Shown here: one piece after another, positions 11,038 to 23,735 of the stretch
How the letters are laid out: every line of letters begins with the position of its first letter
Numbering within the stretch: position 1 is the first letter of the stretch
Source: Cerioporus squamosus
Taxonomy: Eukaryota; Basidiomycota; Agaricomycetes; Polyporales; Polyporaceae
DNA: 64,000 nucleotides
Assembly (NCBI GenBank): GCA_022592435.1
Contig: JABYQS010000037.1
Span: 1 to 64,000 of the forward strand
Reading direction: 5' to 3'
The notes under the pieces: model-generated
What the model saw: only the letters and a program-made list of their open reading frames with translations
Told to the model about the DNA's origin: nothing
Databases searched by the model: none
Position numbers and translations under genes: made by a program

Positions 11038-14000
11038 ACCTGAGTTACGGTCGCCGCCTGACGTATGTTTGGCATACCCGCAGCACCACGCTCTTCCCAT
11101 TGTCACTCAGTTGTCTTCTAGCGTCTCGGCATATGTCGCATCTCCGAGTCGAATCTCTGTAGTAATATGTACTAGTATGGAATCGGATCTGGTCATACCC
11201 ACAATCATCCAATCACACCCCGTGCCGATCGTATTCATAGTAAGTAGCATGGGGACCTCCACGACGTCGCCATGCTCGGGACCGAGGTTAGTGCGCGACC
11301 GAACTGCCCTGTAGTAAGTGCAGCGCCGTACTTACGTCTCAGTCCCGCAAACAGACATTTGACAATTCCTTGAGAACGCGTGGTTCGCACGTCCTTGCGG
11401 GCGGGAAACCGGCATGGTACTCGCCAGCCCAGCCGCGCCCAGTAAGACGGGGGATCGCCTGCCGAGACCTGACAGCCATTAAATTGGAAGTAGCAAAGCT
11501 CAACCTTGACTTGACGTGTGGTGCACTATACCATAGGTTGCACGAGGGTGCACGGCTCGAAGGCGAAGAATAGTTGAAAGGTCCAGCAAACCCAGCACCA
11601 GCACCGCGGTGGTGTGGAAACCCGGCAGCTAAGACAGAGATAAGCCCACGGGCGTAACCCACTTCCGTCGAGCCGGTCGCCTTCTATACTCTGCGTTGCG
11701 AGCTTCAGAGGGCGTCCCAGTGATAAGTTGATAAGTTGGGATGGCCAGGGGTTCGGCGCTAGCGAACGAATGCTGCGTAGAGTTCAGTGGAGAGCACAAG
11801 AGGAGGTGGCAGATACACGTACGGAGTTGGTGCCAGGGAAGCGCCCCGAAGACACATAGTAGGGGGGCTTCTCTGAGTATGGGCGATCTGATTGGGTTCG
11901 TCGTAGAACCGTGACGACCACGCGAGACTGGAAGGTGTGCTGCTACTCTGCGGGCGACTGAGGACGCGGAGGCGGTCCCCCTGTCCCACCATGCGCGGCC
12001 GGAGGGCGATTGGCTCGATAGCTTTGCCAAGGTATAGGGCATGAGATGCTGCCGTGAGCCTGCAAGGTGACCTGTGCGAAGTCGGCATCGTTCAAGCCGC
12101 TGCTCGATCCGGGCTTCCCTCGAGGCAGTACGCTGCGGAGAGCGCAAGACGTAATACGTAGGCGTTCACAGAGCAGCGGCTTCCATCTGAGCAGTGGCAT
12201 TCCAGGGTATACGGAAGCGGAACGGTGTCCACTGCAAGAAGTAGTGATCGCGACCGGGCTTGGAGAAGGAGGGTCGCTGTCGCCAATTGCACAGCAAACG
12301 TGCCTACTGGACCTTGACATATGACCACGGCGGAGGAAGAAGGCGTCTGTCAATGGGGAAGACATTGAGATCGGGATTGGAAAACTTGGTCTGCACGACG
12401 ACGGCGTGGGTGCACTTGAGGGTCATAGGACCACCATAGAGGAAGACCCTGAGGCTCGTGTGTAACCCGGATCCGGTCCGTCTCATGAGCGATCGTTAAC
12501 TCGCAGTCCCTTGCGCCAGTGCCGATTGTGGAGACGCATCAATAGGCTACTCACTAGCGCTCCAATGCAGCTGGGAAGACGCGGCATGGGACCGGCTGAT
12601 TCTCCAATTTGATGGAAGACTTGCACCATGTATAGTAGAGCACCGGCCGACGGCGCACAGAGTAAACTTCACGCTCCGTCGCCGCACGTCTGGCACCCTA
12701 GGACTTGTAAAGGTTAGAAGACGAGTAGGACGGGCATGTAACACCCTTACCGTCGGGGCTTCATTCAATTAAATGACGGCATTTCAAACCCTAGCCGAGG
12801 CAGCAGCATGTGCTGGGAAACGTCCTTGGATATTCTGCAGGCAGACATCAATACTGAGCTGCGGGGATGAGGCAACCGGGAGCGCCTCCTTGTCAACACT
12901 CGGCACAGGTGACAGAACCCTGGATGAGGCGAGGACCGTGAACATTTCATGTACTTGGCGCAGCGACATGCCTGCCGTAATGACTGTTATGAGCGGCCAA
13001 TGCACATAAAATGTCATCGGACAGAGCCACGTACCGCAGTGCACATGATACAGAAGGCTATATGCCTGCTGAATGTTGAGGACTGCCTGGGCGGCTCCCG
13101 AACGTCGAAGTGTCAACGTCGTGCCAACCCAACTGTCAACTCAGGGAATGCGTGGTTAGAGATGCGTCAGGAAATGACGCGCAATGGGAGCCTTGGGATG
13201 ACGTTACCCGCTCGCTGGTCGTGTGCAGTCTGTATGGCATTCGATCCTGAACAAGCCTGAGCCACGCCCTAGGGATAACACGTTGAGAAATTCCAGGGAT
13301 ACAACACCGTTCCATCGTCTGATCGAAAGAACGAAAACGCACCAAAGCTTGAGATCGCGCTCGACACGGCACTAGACGCATGGCCGACGAGCCTTGTCAC
13401 GCTGCTGGTATCCGCAAATTCCCGTCCCCGACAAATGCCAGGAACAAACCGGGGCCGAAACGCCGTGCCACCAACGTCGGCCTATCGCAAACCCCAAACG
13501 CAAATGGCGGACTCACCCATGGCCAAAGCGCACATCACATAAACTCAACTAGCGAAGCGACGACCGGGTCCTCTCTGGCCGACACTAGACGCGGTCAGTA
13601 CGTATTCGAAGCCAGCACATATGCAGACGGGCTTACCCTCCAGGGATATCCCGTTCTCCAGTATCTGCCAGGCTGTCGCGGGCCCCGCGGAGCAAGTACG
13701 CGTTACGAGCCAACCGACGTCGTCGAGTGTAAGCTCGCGGTGGCCGCATCCAACTCTCGCCGTGTCTGCACAATGCGTGAGGCGAGGTGATTTTGCCGTG
13801 TCTGCGGATTACGGGAGGGACTGGAGCAACCGGCGTACGTACGAACGACACCAGGACACCGCACTACTACCGTCGGGGACACGGAGGCCACGCAGCGAGT
13901 ACCGTCCATGTCCCGACTCGCGCGATCGTCACGGTGGCGGCCACGAGGTATCGAACTTTTGCACCAGGACATATGCGCCCAGGAAGGTTCACCGCCTTGG

Positions 14001-17000
14001 AGAGAGTTCTCAGCCACCATTCGAGGGCAATTCGAAGGCGCGGAGCGCCGTGTCGACTGCTACCGCCCCGAGACGGAGTGGATGAGAGGCTGGAGCACGG
14101 AGCACGGAGGCGTCTGTGCGATCGAACCCTGGCGGACCCTGGCGCTACAGGCAGCTTCGTGATCGTACTCTCGACAAAAGATCACGCGCGAGTCGGCGGA
14201 AGTGGGATGTGGAAGACATACGAATAAGGGTCCTCCTTTGCGGCGCTCCGTCTCGACACGAGTGGTTATGTTCTTGCACTTCGGACGTGCGGCCCTCGAT
14301 CGCCTCGAGGGAAGCAGCACCCCTGGAAGATATGGAAGTCAGCCACATGCAGGAAAGCATCTCGTGCCCGAGTGACCCGATTCAGGCGCGGAGCCAATGT
14401 GGATAGACACATCGAATGCTCACCTCGTCCGCTCTGATCTTTTCTGCGGCAACGGGACAGAACGCAAACCCATTGTGGCCGAATAAACGGTGTCCTCTGC
14501 GTCAACCTTCTTCGCGTTTCAGCGAGAATGATGACCGCTATCAGGATTTCATCACTGCATCGCGTCTTCTGCCGTTACACCGTGCGCTGAGCAATCCCGC
14601 GATTTGATAGTCCGGGACCATCCTACGCTGTCCCCGGGTCGGCCTTTTGTTTCCCCCCGGAGTCTGATGCGCAGTGACACACGAGTCTCCCACACGTCAA
14701 TATCGTACGTCGGGAGCGCTTCGCTGGTACCCATCCGGCCAACGAAAACTGGAACGGGTACCAGCGCAGTAGTTGTGGAGAGACGACGGACATAAACGTG
14801 TGGCCAGGCCAGGCCATGTGGGACGGGCGAGCATCCGTTACGCCGAGCTTCTGAGAACACGTCATGAGAAATGCGTCCGGTAGGTACACAGATAAGGCCA
14901 GTCGACGCACCAAAGCGCGGGAAGAGAACCGAGGGCTGAGTACGGTGCGAGCACGAGTCCGCTCGAAAGTCTTCCCCGTTGCGTAAATGTCGTGGAAGGC
15001 GCATCATCTTCAGACTCCCTCTGAGCGCGGCGGAGCAGGACTATCCCGAGCGGCGGCGAATGCGATCAGAAGCCGCCTCTTGCCCTCGTTCCCGGAAGCT
15101 AGGCTTGCCAGTGACAGGCTGGTGAACCAGAGAACAAAGGGATGTTCCCCAAGCAGCATCGTCCACAATTTTCCTCTAAGCATCGCGTCTCGTGATGAGT
15201 CGCCGTTCAAACCTACGAGAGGTCGGTGCCAGTAAGCACCAGCGATACGCAACACGGCTTCCTGTTACGCACGTCAATGAAGCTCCAGAAGACTCAATTC
15301 CCGGTCTTACCTTGTACCCCTGCGCAGCTCTGGGCCCTTCAGAGCCAATTGTACTGGATCAGCGGCGTCGTTCCCAGCAGGTGCCGCGAAGACTCATAAG
15401 CCATGATCCGGACGGCTGAGGCTGACTCAGCGCTCAGCACCTTGCCAAACGGAGGGAGAGAGAGGAGACTCACAACACAACGAACTCGAAGCTGTCGCAA
15501 CTTGCTGCCCATGGCCAGCGGCTCTGACAGCACTCTCTCTGCATGCGGGACGCGGGAGATGCCGAAGCTCAAGCGGGGGCGCGCTCCCTGCTGAAGCTGA
15601 CCCACGCCTCGGTCACGGCGGAGGGTCTTCTTCTTCTGTCGGAGTAGCGGAGAGCGCGCTTGCAGTCGGAGCCGACGAATCCATCTCCGCACCCGAGTCC
15701 GTCCAGCGTCCCCGCTCCCGGGCCTGATGCGTTACCTCCGAGGACCCGCCCAAGTCGCCGGGCGTGGTGATCAGACGCAGACTCTGACATAGCATAGACA
15801 TTAGCCGTGGGTGTTTCCATTGGCCGGCGCACGCCGCACGGTGCAACGAGGCAGGGCCCCCCGGCGCTGTGGGAATGCTGACGGGGCCCACGCCGTGCCC
15901 GCCTGTACGCCTACGGGCGCTGGAGCGAGCCCCGGATGCTGCATATGGTTATCACGACGTCCCGGCAGAAGCTGGAGGGGGAGAAAGAGTCGCAACTTAC
16001 CAAATCGTCCGAAGCGGACGCAGTGCGGGGGCTCCGTCGTTCGAGAATCGGCTTCCACGACGTTCTCACTGCTCGTGAAAGGGGACCTCCGAATGATATC
16101 AGAAGTATGTGAGTTGCGAATAACACACCGCTTTCCCGAAGCCATGGCGGGAGAAGCGACGCGAGAAGACGACGCGGTATGGCGGGTTGCGCATGCTCGG
16201 GAGTCTGGGCTCTTCAGGTGGGCCCGGGCAGCAACAATAACCCGACGATGGTGAGGCGCAACGCAGTCTCGCGATCGCCCGCAAACTACCTTCTGATGGC
16301 CACCGGAAGGACGTGGGCGCACCTGCAGCTAGGAAAGTGCTATCCGCCATACCAGCGGAGTTGGTCAATGCGGCGTGGGCGGCGATGGGGTGTGTGCTGG
16401 AGATAGCACTGCGGAATCTGCGTCCGGGCAGCCTTCGCAGTGCAGTATGGCCGAGTGAGCGGCCGTGTATGGATATATTGCTGGACGATGCAATTGGTCT
16501 CAGGTGGGGTGGGGCGCAATTAGACCCTCCATCGCCAAGGCAGCGCGAAACGATAGTAGTTCTGCATCCGCGCTGGTCAACCAAGGCCTAGACCTGACGA
16601 AACGAGACTTATCAGTAGAGGTATATATCAGCCCTGGGACTAGCCCTGAGCTACTCACCGGAGTACCATACAGAGGAAACCAGGCAACCCCGGTGAGTCG
16701 GTATTGGTTGCGAGGAGTAGCACAAGGTGTTCAGGTGCGACGACGTCGGCCCGAGCGCTAGTGCGAAGCCGAGAGGCCGAGGAAGAGAACGGAGCCGGAC
16801 GTAAGATACCAGGATCGTAGTGCAAGCTACTGTTGCAGTGTATCCTGTCACCAATTCCACCAGCGACGGCGAACTTGTGTCATCTCGCTTCCCGCGGAGC
16901 ATTATGTGGATGCGACCATCGCACCAGCGACGAGTCAGCGTGCTGACGCCCCCCAAACGCGAAGCTCGAGGATAGAGGCGGAGCATCTTCCGCGGGGAAC

Positions 17001-20000
17001 TTGGGAGCGTGGGTCATCCGTTCGGCTGGCGCATCGTCGTGTCGGGCGCGAGACGGGTCAGATGGACCCACGGACGCTGGGCACACCGCGCACGTTCGCC
17101 CAGGGCGTCCGCCTAAGCGTCCACGACGAGCGGGACCCGACCAGGACGACGGGAGCTTGTCGGGAGAGAGCCTGTGAGCGCTGGTAGCATGTGGACATTG
17201 AGACTATGCCGTTGTGGCGCATCCGCACTGCACCATCGTGGCGAGCACTACCTCCGCCGGGCTGTGCACGGCAGCACGGCTCTGCGAACCTTTGTCATCC
17301 CACATCGCACCCGCCAAAAGACCTGCAGAGGGAAGTTGTGCATATCAGACTCAAATCATGCACGGGAGCAGAGAGGAGTGGGGACGAACTCGCGGCAATG
17401 CATCGACGACAGCGAAGGCAGCGAAGAACGCGTACCTGCGCTCGCGGGGTTTGCGCGAAGCTCGAGTCAGTGCACGCTGTCACCCGGGATGTGGACTGGG
17501 AGCGTACCTGAGCTCGATATGTCGTGCCGGCCCACCACTGGTTGTGATGACGTGGGGAACATCACCGCCGACGCAGGTGCGAACAGGCGCGAACCTCTTG
17601 AGTCTCAGCTGCAGTGCACGCCTGTACGTACTACGTCCGCTCGCAGAGTCGGCGCGCTGGCCGCTGGCGCACCATCCGGTCAATGTTGTCCAGGCCATTG
17701 CCAATGCGCATGTGCGTGATCCATGGCCAGGCGTCGGTTACCTGCGAATTCTTAGATCCCCGTCCGCTCGTCTATCACCGCCGCCTGGCTCGCCTCTCCT
17801 CCCGCGATGCACGAGTGTCATAGCCGGCGTGACAAAGAGGCTCAGCCACGGGTGCTGCTGCTGCAACGCAACCGATGGTATGCGAGCTGAGACGTCAACG
17901 CAGCTCCGTCACATCCCAAGTGAGTTCCTGGCAGGGAGGGGTGCTGCGCCGGGCACGCTGTGGACGTGCGGCATGAGGCTTGAGTGCGTCACACCGAATG
18001 AGGAGAATGCTCACCTTGGGACGGCGCGCCGATATCGTTGCCGTCGCGATTTTGGGCGCGGCGAGCGACCCGCGCAGCGCCGCGGGCGGGCAACGGCGAA
18101 GAGGAGGACGGCGAGCTCAGTGCACCGTACAAGTCTCGTATTGGAGACGTAATGGTTGCGAAAATCAGGCCGTCCATATAACCAAGCGGGATAAACCCCG
18201 CTAGCCGCAAGCCGATAACAATTAAGGAACGTCCGTGGAGCGAGCTATACCGAGCGGCGAGCGGTATGAAGGGACGAGGGAGGCCCGGCAACGTCAGGGA
18301 GGGACGGGGAGCGCGGGCAGCACGGGACAGGGTCAGCATACGGGAGAAGGCCGCTGGGTGGACAACGCCTGGTGTGGTTGGTTGCAATTTGTGGTTGAAG
18401 CGAGGAGTCGGAGCGAACGAGCTTGAGGGCGATGCCGCCGCGACGGCGATCTGGAGATCTCGCGGTATTTCCCGTGAGAAGGTGCGCGGGAGGTGTTTGC
18501 ACCAATGTCAGTGCCAACGAGTCGCGTTCGCGAGGATCCAACTGATCTTCTCGGGGTGCAGACGCAGAAAACCCTTAGCTGGAGTTCCAGTTTCGACTGT
18601 TTTGTGCAGAACATACCATCCTGAGGATCGCGTCGTGGGCGCCCTTTGGTCCGGAATAACACCGCGTCTGGCAAGAACGAGACGCTCGGGATACGCATAC
18701 ACACAAACGCTCCTGCTGGCTGGTCGAGTGCAGTATCGCGAAGAAGGGTTCGCGACGATGCATTGGGTGCCGATAGGAGACCCGCGCGTGAGCCGTGCGT
18801 TCCATGGTGAAGAGCTTTCTGAGTTTGCACATGTCCTGGTGCAATACTAGGCTGAGTGTCCTCGGCTCGGAGGAGAAGAGAAGTCGATCAGCAGGCTTAC
18901 ATGGCAGAGCGGGAGAAGGGGAATATTGAATATTCAATGACCGAGCCGCAGTCGTGGCAGCGTGGCGGTGTCATTATTACCTGAGAGATGCGGGTGTCGG
19001 AGTTTGAGAACGGTATGGTCCGGAAGAGAGGATAGAGGACGACCGGGGGATAATAGGAACAGAGTTACGGGGTGCAATAAGGGCTGTAACGTGGCGACAT
19101 ATTGGAAGGCTTCAGAGATGGGTTGTGCGGCCCAAGAGGGCGGTTTGCAGGGTCCTTGCAGACTATACGATGGTTGGATAATGACGGCGCAGCGCGCGTA
19201 ACCGCTGCTGGCGGCAGCGTGAGGAGACGGACCGCTGGACGGGCGGCAGTTACGACAGAAACTCAATGACGACAGTGGCAGGTCGCGTGGGGCGAGGCAC
19301 GGTTACGAGAAGGCAACGAGAAGGAGGCAGCAGGAGGCAGCAGCAAGGTCCGAGCAGAGAGGTTCGCACTGGTTCGCAGGAGACAGGCGTGGGGACAGGG
19401 CGCGCAGATAGGCGGAGGAAGAGGCGTCGGAGCTGGGACGTGCGCTGGGATGGCTCGGCAGGCAGGGAGCTTCAGGACGCGTGGCGATGGAGGACGAGAG
19501 AAAGCGGCGGAGAAGGCGGAGAGCACGGGCGGGGGAGGACCTGCCAGTGAGAGTGGGAGATACGGGAGAAGACAAGAATAGCGTGATGGACGTCCGAATG
19601 CGGCGACGGGGACTTGGGCTGGTGCACGGGGCGTGCAGCCGTCTCCCGCGCAGAGCGTCGGAAGCTGGCTGAAGCTGGGCGTCGGAGTGGGGATACGCAG
19701 GCGCAGGCTACGCAGCGGGGCGCGAGTCGAGTGCCCGCGCAGACTCAGAGCCAGAGCCAGAGCCAGGGCACAGGCTGCAGCAGCGCGAGTCGTGGCCGGG
19801 CTGCCTTTCTCGGACGGGCCGATCAAGATCCCGGGTCACGCGTGACAGGGTGTCCGACGCAAACTCAGCGTGTCACTCCGTCCGCGTCCAGCTTGTCTTC
19901 TCTCCGCTGCCAACAGACGCCACGGTCCACTCTCAACCGATAAAAGTGCCCCAGCCCCGACAGCCATGTCCGCCCTCACCCGCCCCGCCTAGCCCCCCAG

Positions 20001-20012
20001 CCCCCGACGCCC
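11038..20012. other. 9 kb gene-poor region
   Basis: Across almost 9 kb I find many short overlapping ORFs on both strands but none with a recognisable domain, a plausible multi-exon chain or consistent codon use. The least unconvincing are an ATG-initiated ORF at 13380-13790 (+) and a short exon-like stretch on the minus strand from 18177, MDGLIFATITSPIRDLYGAL, that runs into a GTGAGC donor. No reverse transcriptase, transposase or helicase motif is visible. The content may be decayed transposon or gene relics. The last 100 bases include the leader of the F-box gene, with GATAAAAG near 19940. Confidence 0.5.
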
Positions 20013-22421
20013 ATGGCGTCCTACCACCAGCTCGCGTCCCCCTTCTGCGCCCGCCTCCCCCACGACCTCATTCTCGCCATCGCCTTCCAGCTCGCGACCG
20101 TCGACCCCCTCGGCCCCCCGCGTCACCTCCCGCCCCTCCTCCTCACATGCAGGTACATCGCAGACATCCTCGCCAGCCACCGCAAGGCCCTCTACGCGTG
20201 CATCTTCCGCGCGACCTTCGACACCGCCGCCGCCCTCCGTAGGTTTGGTCCAAACAGGCTCACGAACTCCGCACTCGCCTTCCAGCTCGTCAAGCAGACT
20301 CTTGCCCTGAAGCGTCTCAGGCACGGTAACCTCGACTCCGAGAACCTCCTCAGCGACCTCTGGACCGCGTACCTTATGTTCCTCGAGAACGACGGTCGCA
20401 ACTACCGGCATCTCGTGGACTACGCGCGCATCGACTCTCTCGTCGACCACTACATGGAGACGCGCCTGTGGGCACACCGCATGCACTCCGGCACCGGCTG
20501 GCCGTTGGACATCACGCCAAATGCCCTCGTAGTATGGATGCTGTGGTTTACCATGACACCAGGTGCGTCATATCCCTTAGATGGGTTTAGTCCCCACCGG
20601 ACATATTCCGTCCTTCGCAGAGCGCCTCCAAGCCATGATCCCGGACCAGCGCACACGCTTCATGGACCTCCTCCGCCCCTTTGCCGTCGCCTCGCTCCAG
20701 TACTCCCCATTCTTCGCGCCGGACAACCACTTCGACTTCCCCATCCACAGCTCTCTCCGGGACAACAGCCAGTTCCCGGAAGGGACTGCGTTCGCGTATT
20801 TCCCTCAGTACCGCGAGCCGTCGATGGTCATGGAACGGGTCATTCACTACGGTCAGCAGCTCACCATCATGTCGCCGTCGGTCGGCCTCGGAGGGAAACT
20901 GTCCTTCCTGATGCTTGCAGAAGCTGTCCCGTACGACCCTCCCTCTGTCCTCCCGATCGATCGTACACACGCGGACCCTGCGGACGGCGTCCGTCCCACA
21001 CAGGCGGATTTCATTGAGTGGGCTTCGATCCGCGGTGTTCAACTCTATGAGCCTGGCACACGGGACTCCTTAGACGCCCTCTCATCCGAGCAACACCGGC
21101 TCGAGAACGCGTGCTCGGGGCGCAAGGAGCTCGTCTCGGTTAGCTCCCGGTTCGACAACGACTGGAACCGACTCACTGGCTGCATCGACCCGTACCGCGA
21201 TCTCCCGCTCAAAGGCGTGGTGTACACGTTTGGCTCCATTGCGGGGATGTTTGCCGGGCGGATGCAGGTACGCCGGCCTACGTGATCGTCTCTGCCCCTG
21301 TTGGACAAGCTCTAACTTCCCGCTGCAGATCCCCGAGTTTTTCAGGTACCGCGACATGGTGAACGGGACGAACATGCCCGAGCTTACGGAGTTTCCGTCG
21401 CTAGCGGAAGTGCCCGTCTACGTCCTGTTCCGCGAGCACCACTGTGTCTCCCCGACTGTGCCCATACCTACCGGCGGGACCCAGCCGGGCTTCGACGACG
21501 GCGTCCTCAACGCCTACCTGCCAAAGACTTTCGACTATCAGCATGTGGGCAGCCAGCTCCGCATCACCGTTCCTGGTGTGCTCAACCAGCCTACGCGCTA
21601 CGAGGACTTTGTCGAGGGTAAGCCAAGTCTTCATGACCCCTCGAAGTGCCGAGCATGCAAGATGCACGCCTACCGTGAAGAGGTCGAGCTTCGTGAACGC
21701 GTCGCGGCTCGCACCAGGGCCGCGGAGATGGAGCACGAGGTCGACCGCGAGGAGTCGGAGGAAGCCGTCGAGGATGATGAGGACGAGGCGATGGAGCTCG
21801 ACCCGGTCCCTCGGCAACGTCGCGACAGTGCGACGTCTCTGGGCTCTGAGATGTCCTACTTCTACGGCGACGAGAACGACCCAGAGACCGTCCTGCGCTC
21901 GCGCGACATGATGCTCGAGTACGACCCCGACACGGAAGCCCTCCTGGAGGAGATGATGTCTGACGGTATGCCGGACTACTACGACGACCACTTCACGCGG
22001 GACTGCACTGGTGTCCAGGACATCATCATCACCGGCGAGGTGCGTTGGTTCAGCATGGTGCGCATAACTTCGGTGTTGACATTGACGTGTTTGCGGAATC
22101 CAGACCCTCCCTCGTCACGGCGAAGCTTGGCACCACTACCGCTTCTACGGCCGCGTGCGCCAGTGGGACGGCCTCATAGTCCTCATCCGCGTCCCCACCC
22201 ACTTCCCCGGCGCTGGGAAGACGATATTCCGCGGGTACATGGTTGGAAACCGGAACTTTGTCGGCTCGTGGCGGTCGTATGCAGACAACATCGAGGCCAT
22301 CCCCGTCGAGGGCCCGTTCGCGCTCAGCCGCATCGAGGAACACGCCTCTTCGTCCGCTGCCCCGCCGCGCGTCCCTGTGCCAGCGTCGACTGACGCGCCT
22401 GCCCCAGTTGAGAGCTTGTAG
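20013..22421 (+). CDS. F-box-like conserved basidiomycete protein
   Basis: Four exons (20013-20562, 20621-21267, 21329-22039, 22104-22421) encode 741 residues in an uninterrupted frame. The N-terminal segment FCARLPHDLILAIAFQLATV...LLTCRYIADIL looks like a degenerate F-box, which would recruit the protein to an SCF ubiquitin ligase. The middle holds a large globular region, including DLPLKGVVYTFGSIAGMFAGRMQ and a CRACKMH pair of cysteines. A strongly acidic stretch (residues about 490-560) follows, then a conserved C-terminal block, WHHYRFYGRVRQWDGLIVLI. The globular core resembles basidiomycete F-box-type proteins of unknown substrate. Assignment of the F-box is moderate; the gene model is strong. 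Confidence 0.82.
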
Positions 22422-23735
22422 GTTTCCGCTCGCTGGCTGACTGTGAGTTGTTTTGCTTATTTACGTGTACGTGTACGAGTACGATTTGGTTTTGGCTCTG
22501 GTTGAACTCTCTCTCCATGCATCATGTTCTGGCCCTGGGCATCGCATCGCTATCCTTACTCACTATATGTATCATACTCTCGTCCACTGTCTCAAGACCC
22601 ATACACTCATACCTCCACTACAGACTCGGACAGTATCCGCATCACTATATAGACTCGACCGCATCGTGATACCCTTCCCATAGCAGCTACTGGCCTCCTC
22701 CTCCTACTCCTACTCCCCATACCCAGCACAAGCACGCTCTGCTGGGCTGTGTCGGAGGTGCTGACAAATGTTGACGCATTGTTTTTGTTTTACCGCACGC
22801 AACTGACATGGCACGCACATGATATGTACTAGTATATACGTCGCACCGCGACGCGAACTTCATTCCCTTTTATGAAGCACTCGCAATTTTCATTTCCGGG
22901 CATGCTCCACGGGACCACACAACATACGCACATGTGCATCGCATAATGCCTCGGAGTCGGTATGTTTATTTTTTGTTTGGCACTGACCAGTGACAGGTCC
23001 CGTGCAGGGTGCCGCGAACCCGCGGCGGTGATGCGCTGTCTCCCGCGCTGCTCGGTTTACGTCGAGTAGTTGCCAGGTTCACGCTGACATCGATTGCGCG
23101 GCGCGCGTACAGTAAGTACTTACAGACAGCTGCCGCGAAGCCTCTGGACCTGCTCGCGCTCCGTGATGCGCCGTTTGGCTGGTGCCAATCAACTTCGCGA
23201 CCGCTTTCCGATGCTCCGTGACGTCGTCGTGCAGGGACTTCGCCGCTGCTTCGATGTCGACTCGGATCCCGCGTTGATGGTGCGTGCACACAGACTGTCA
23301 GCCTATCTCGAGGCTCTGCGCTAGGTTCGCGGCAGACGTTCGACTGTTTGGTGGGCGCTTGCTTTGCCAGCCAATAACCATCGACAGCCCACCAGCACGA
23401 CGACGATGCCCACCATGTGTTGACGCGGAGCACGATGGAGTTACGCAGCGAGGTCCTGTACATCGCCAACGTTAGTACAAGATAAGTACCTTGTAGCCTA
23501 CTCATCGCCCAACTCAACGTCGTGACCAATTGCAAGTCGTGATCGTGATATCTTCCCGGGCCGGGGCACGTCGCGTCGCACCTACGATTCGGCGTCGCGG
23601 GGGAAAGTCCGCAGTGGGAAGTCCGCAGTGGGAGCACGCGGAGTCACTGGAGTCCGTTCTGCTTGTTTACAGTTGAACATGCACATCCCACCCCAAACCG
23701 CCCCGACTAGCGGTCGACTCCAACCCGGACGCGCG
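22422..23735. other. Intergenic region
   Basis: Holds the 3' flank of the F-box gene (T-rich to about 22700) and the promoter of the amidohydrolase. The minus-strand ORF covering 22966-23637 has no recognisable domain. No gene is supported. Confidence 0.5.

Noticed and set aside
13380..13790. ATG-initiated ORF of 136 codons on the plus strand
   Set aside because: No domain, no homologue recognised, no convincing exon to extend it, and overlapping ORFs of equal size occur on both strands.
18016..18177. Minus-strand exon-like ORF beginning MDGLIFATITSPIRDLYGAL and followed by a GTGAGC donor
   Set aside because: No downstream exon in frame could be found, so there is too little to call a gene.
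19263..19826. 187-codon minus-strand ORF upstream of the F-box gene
   Set aside because: Composition is Ala/Pro/Leu/Arg low complexity expected from GC-rich DNA; no conserved motif.
22966..23637. 223-codon minus-strand ORF
   Set aside because: No recognisable domain, irregular composition, and it lies in the promoter region of the amidohydrolase.
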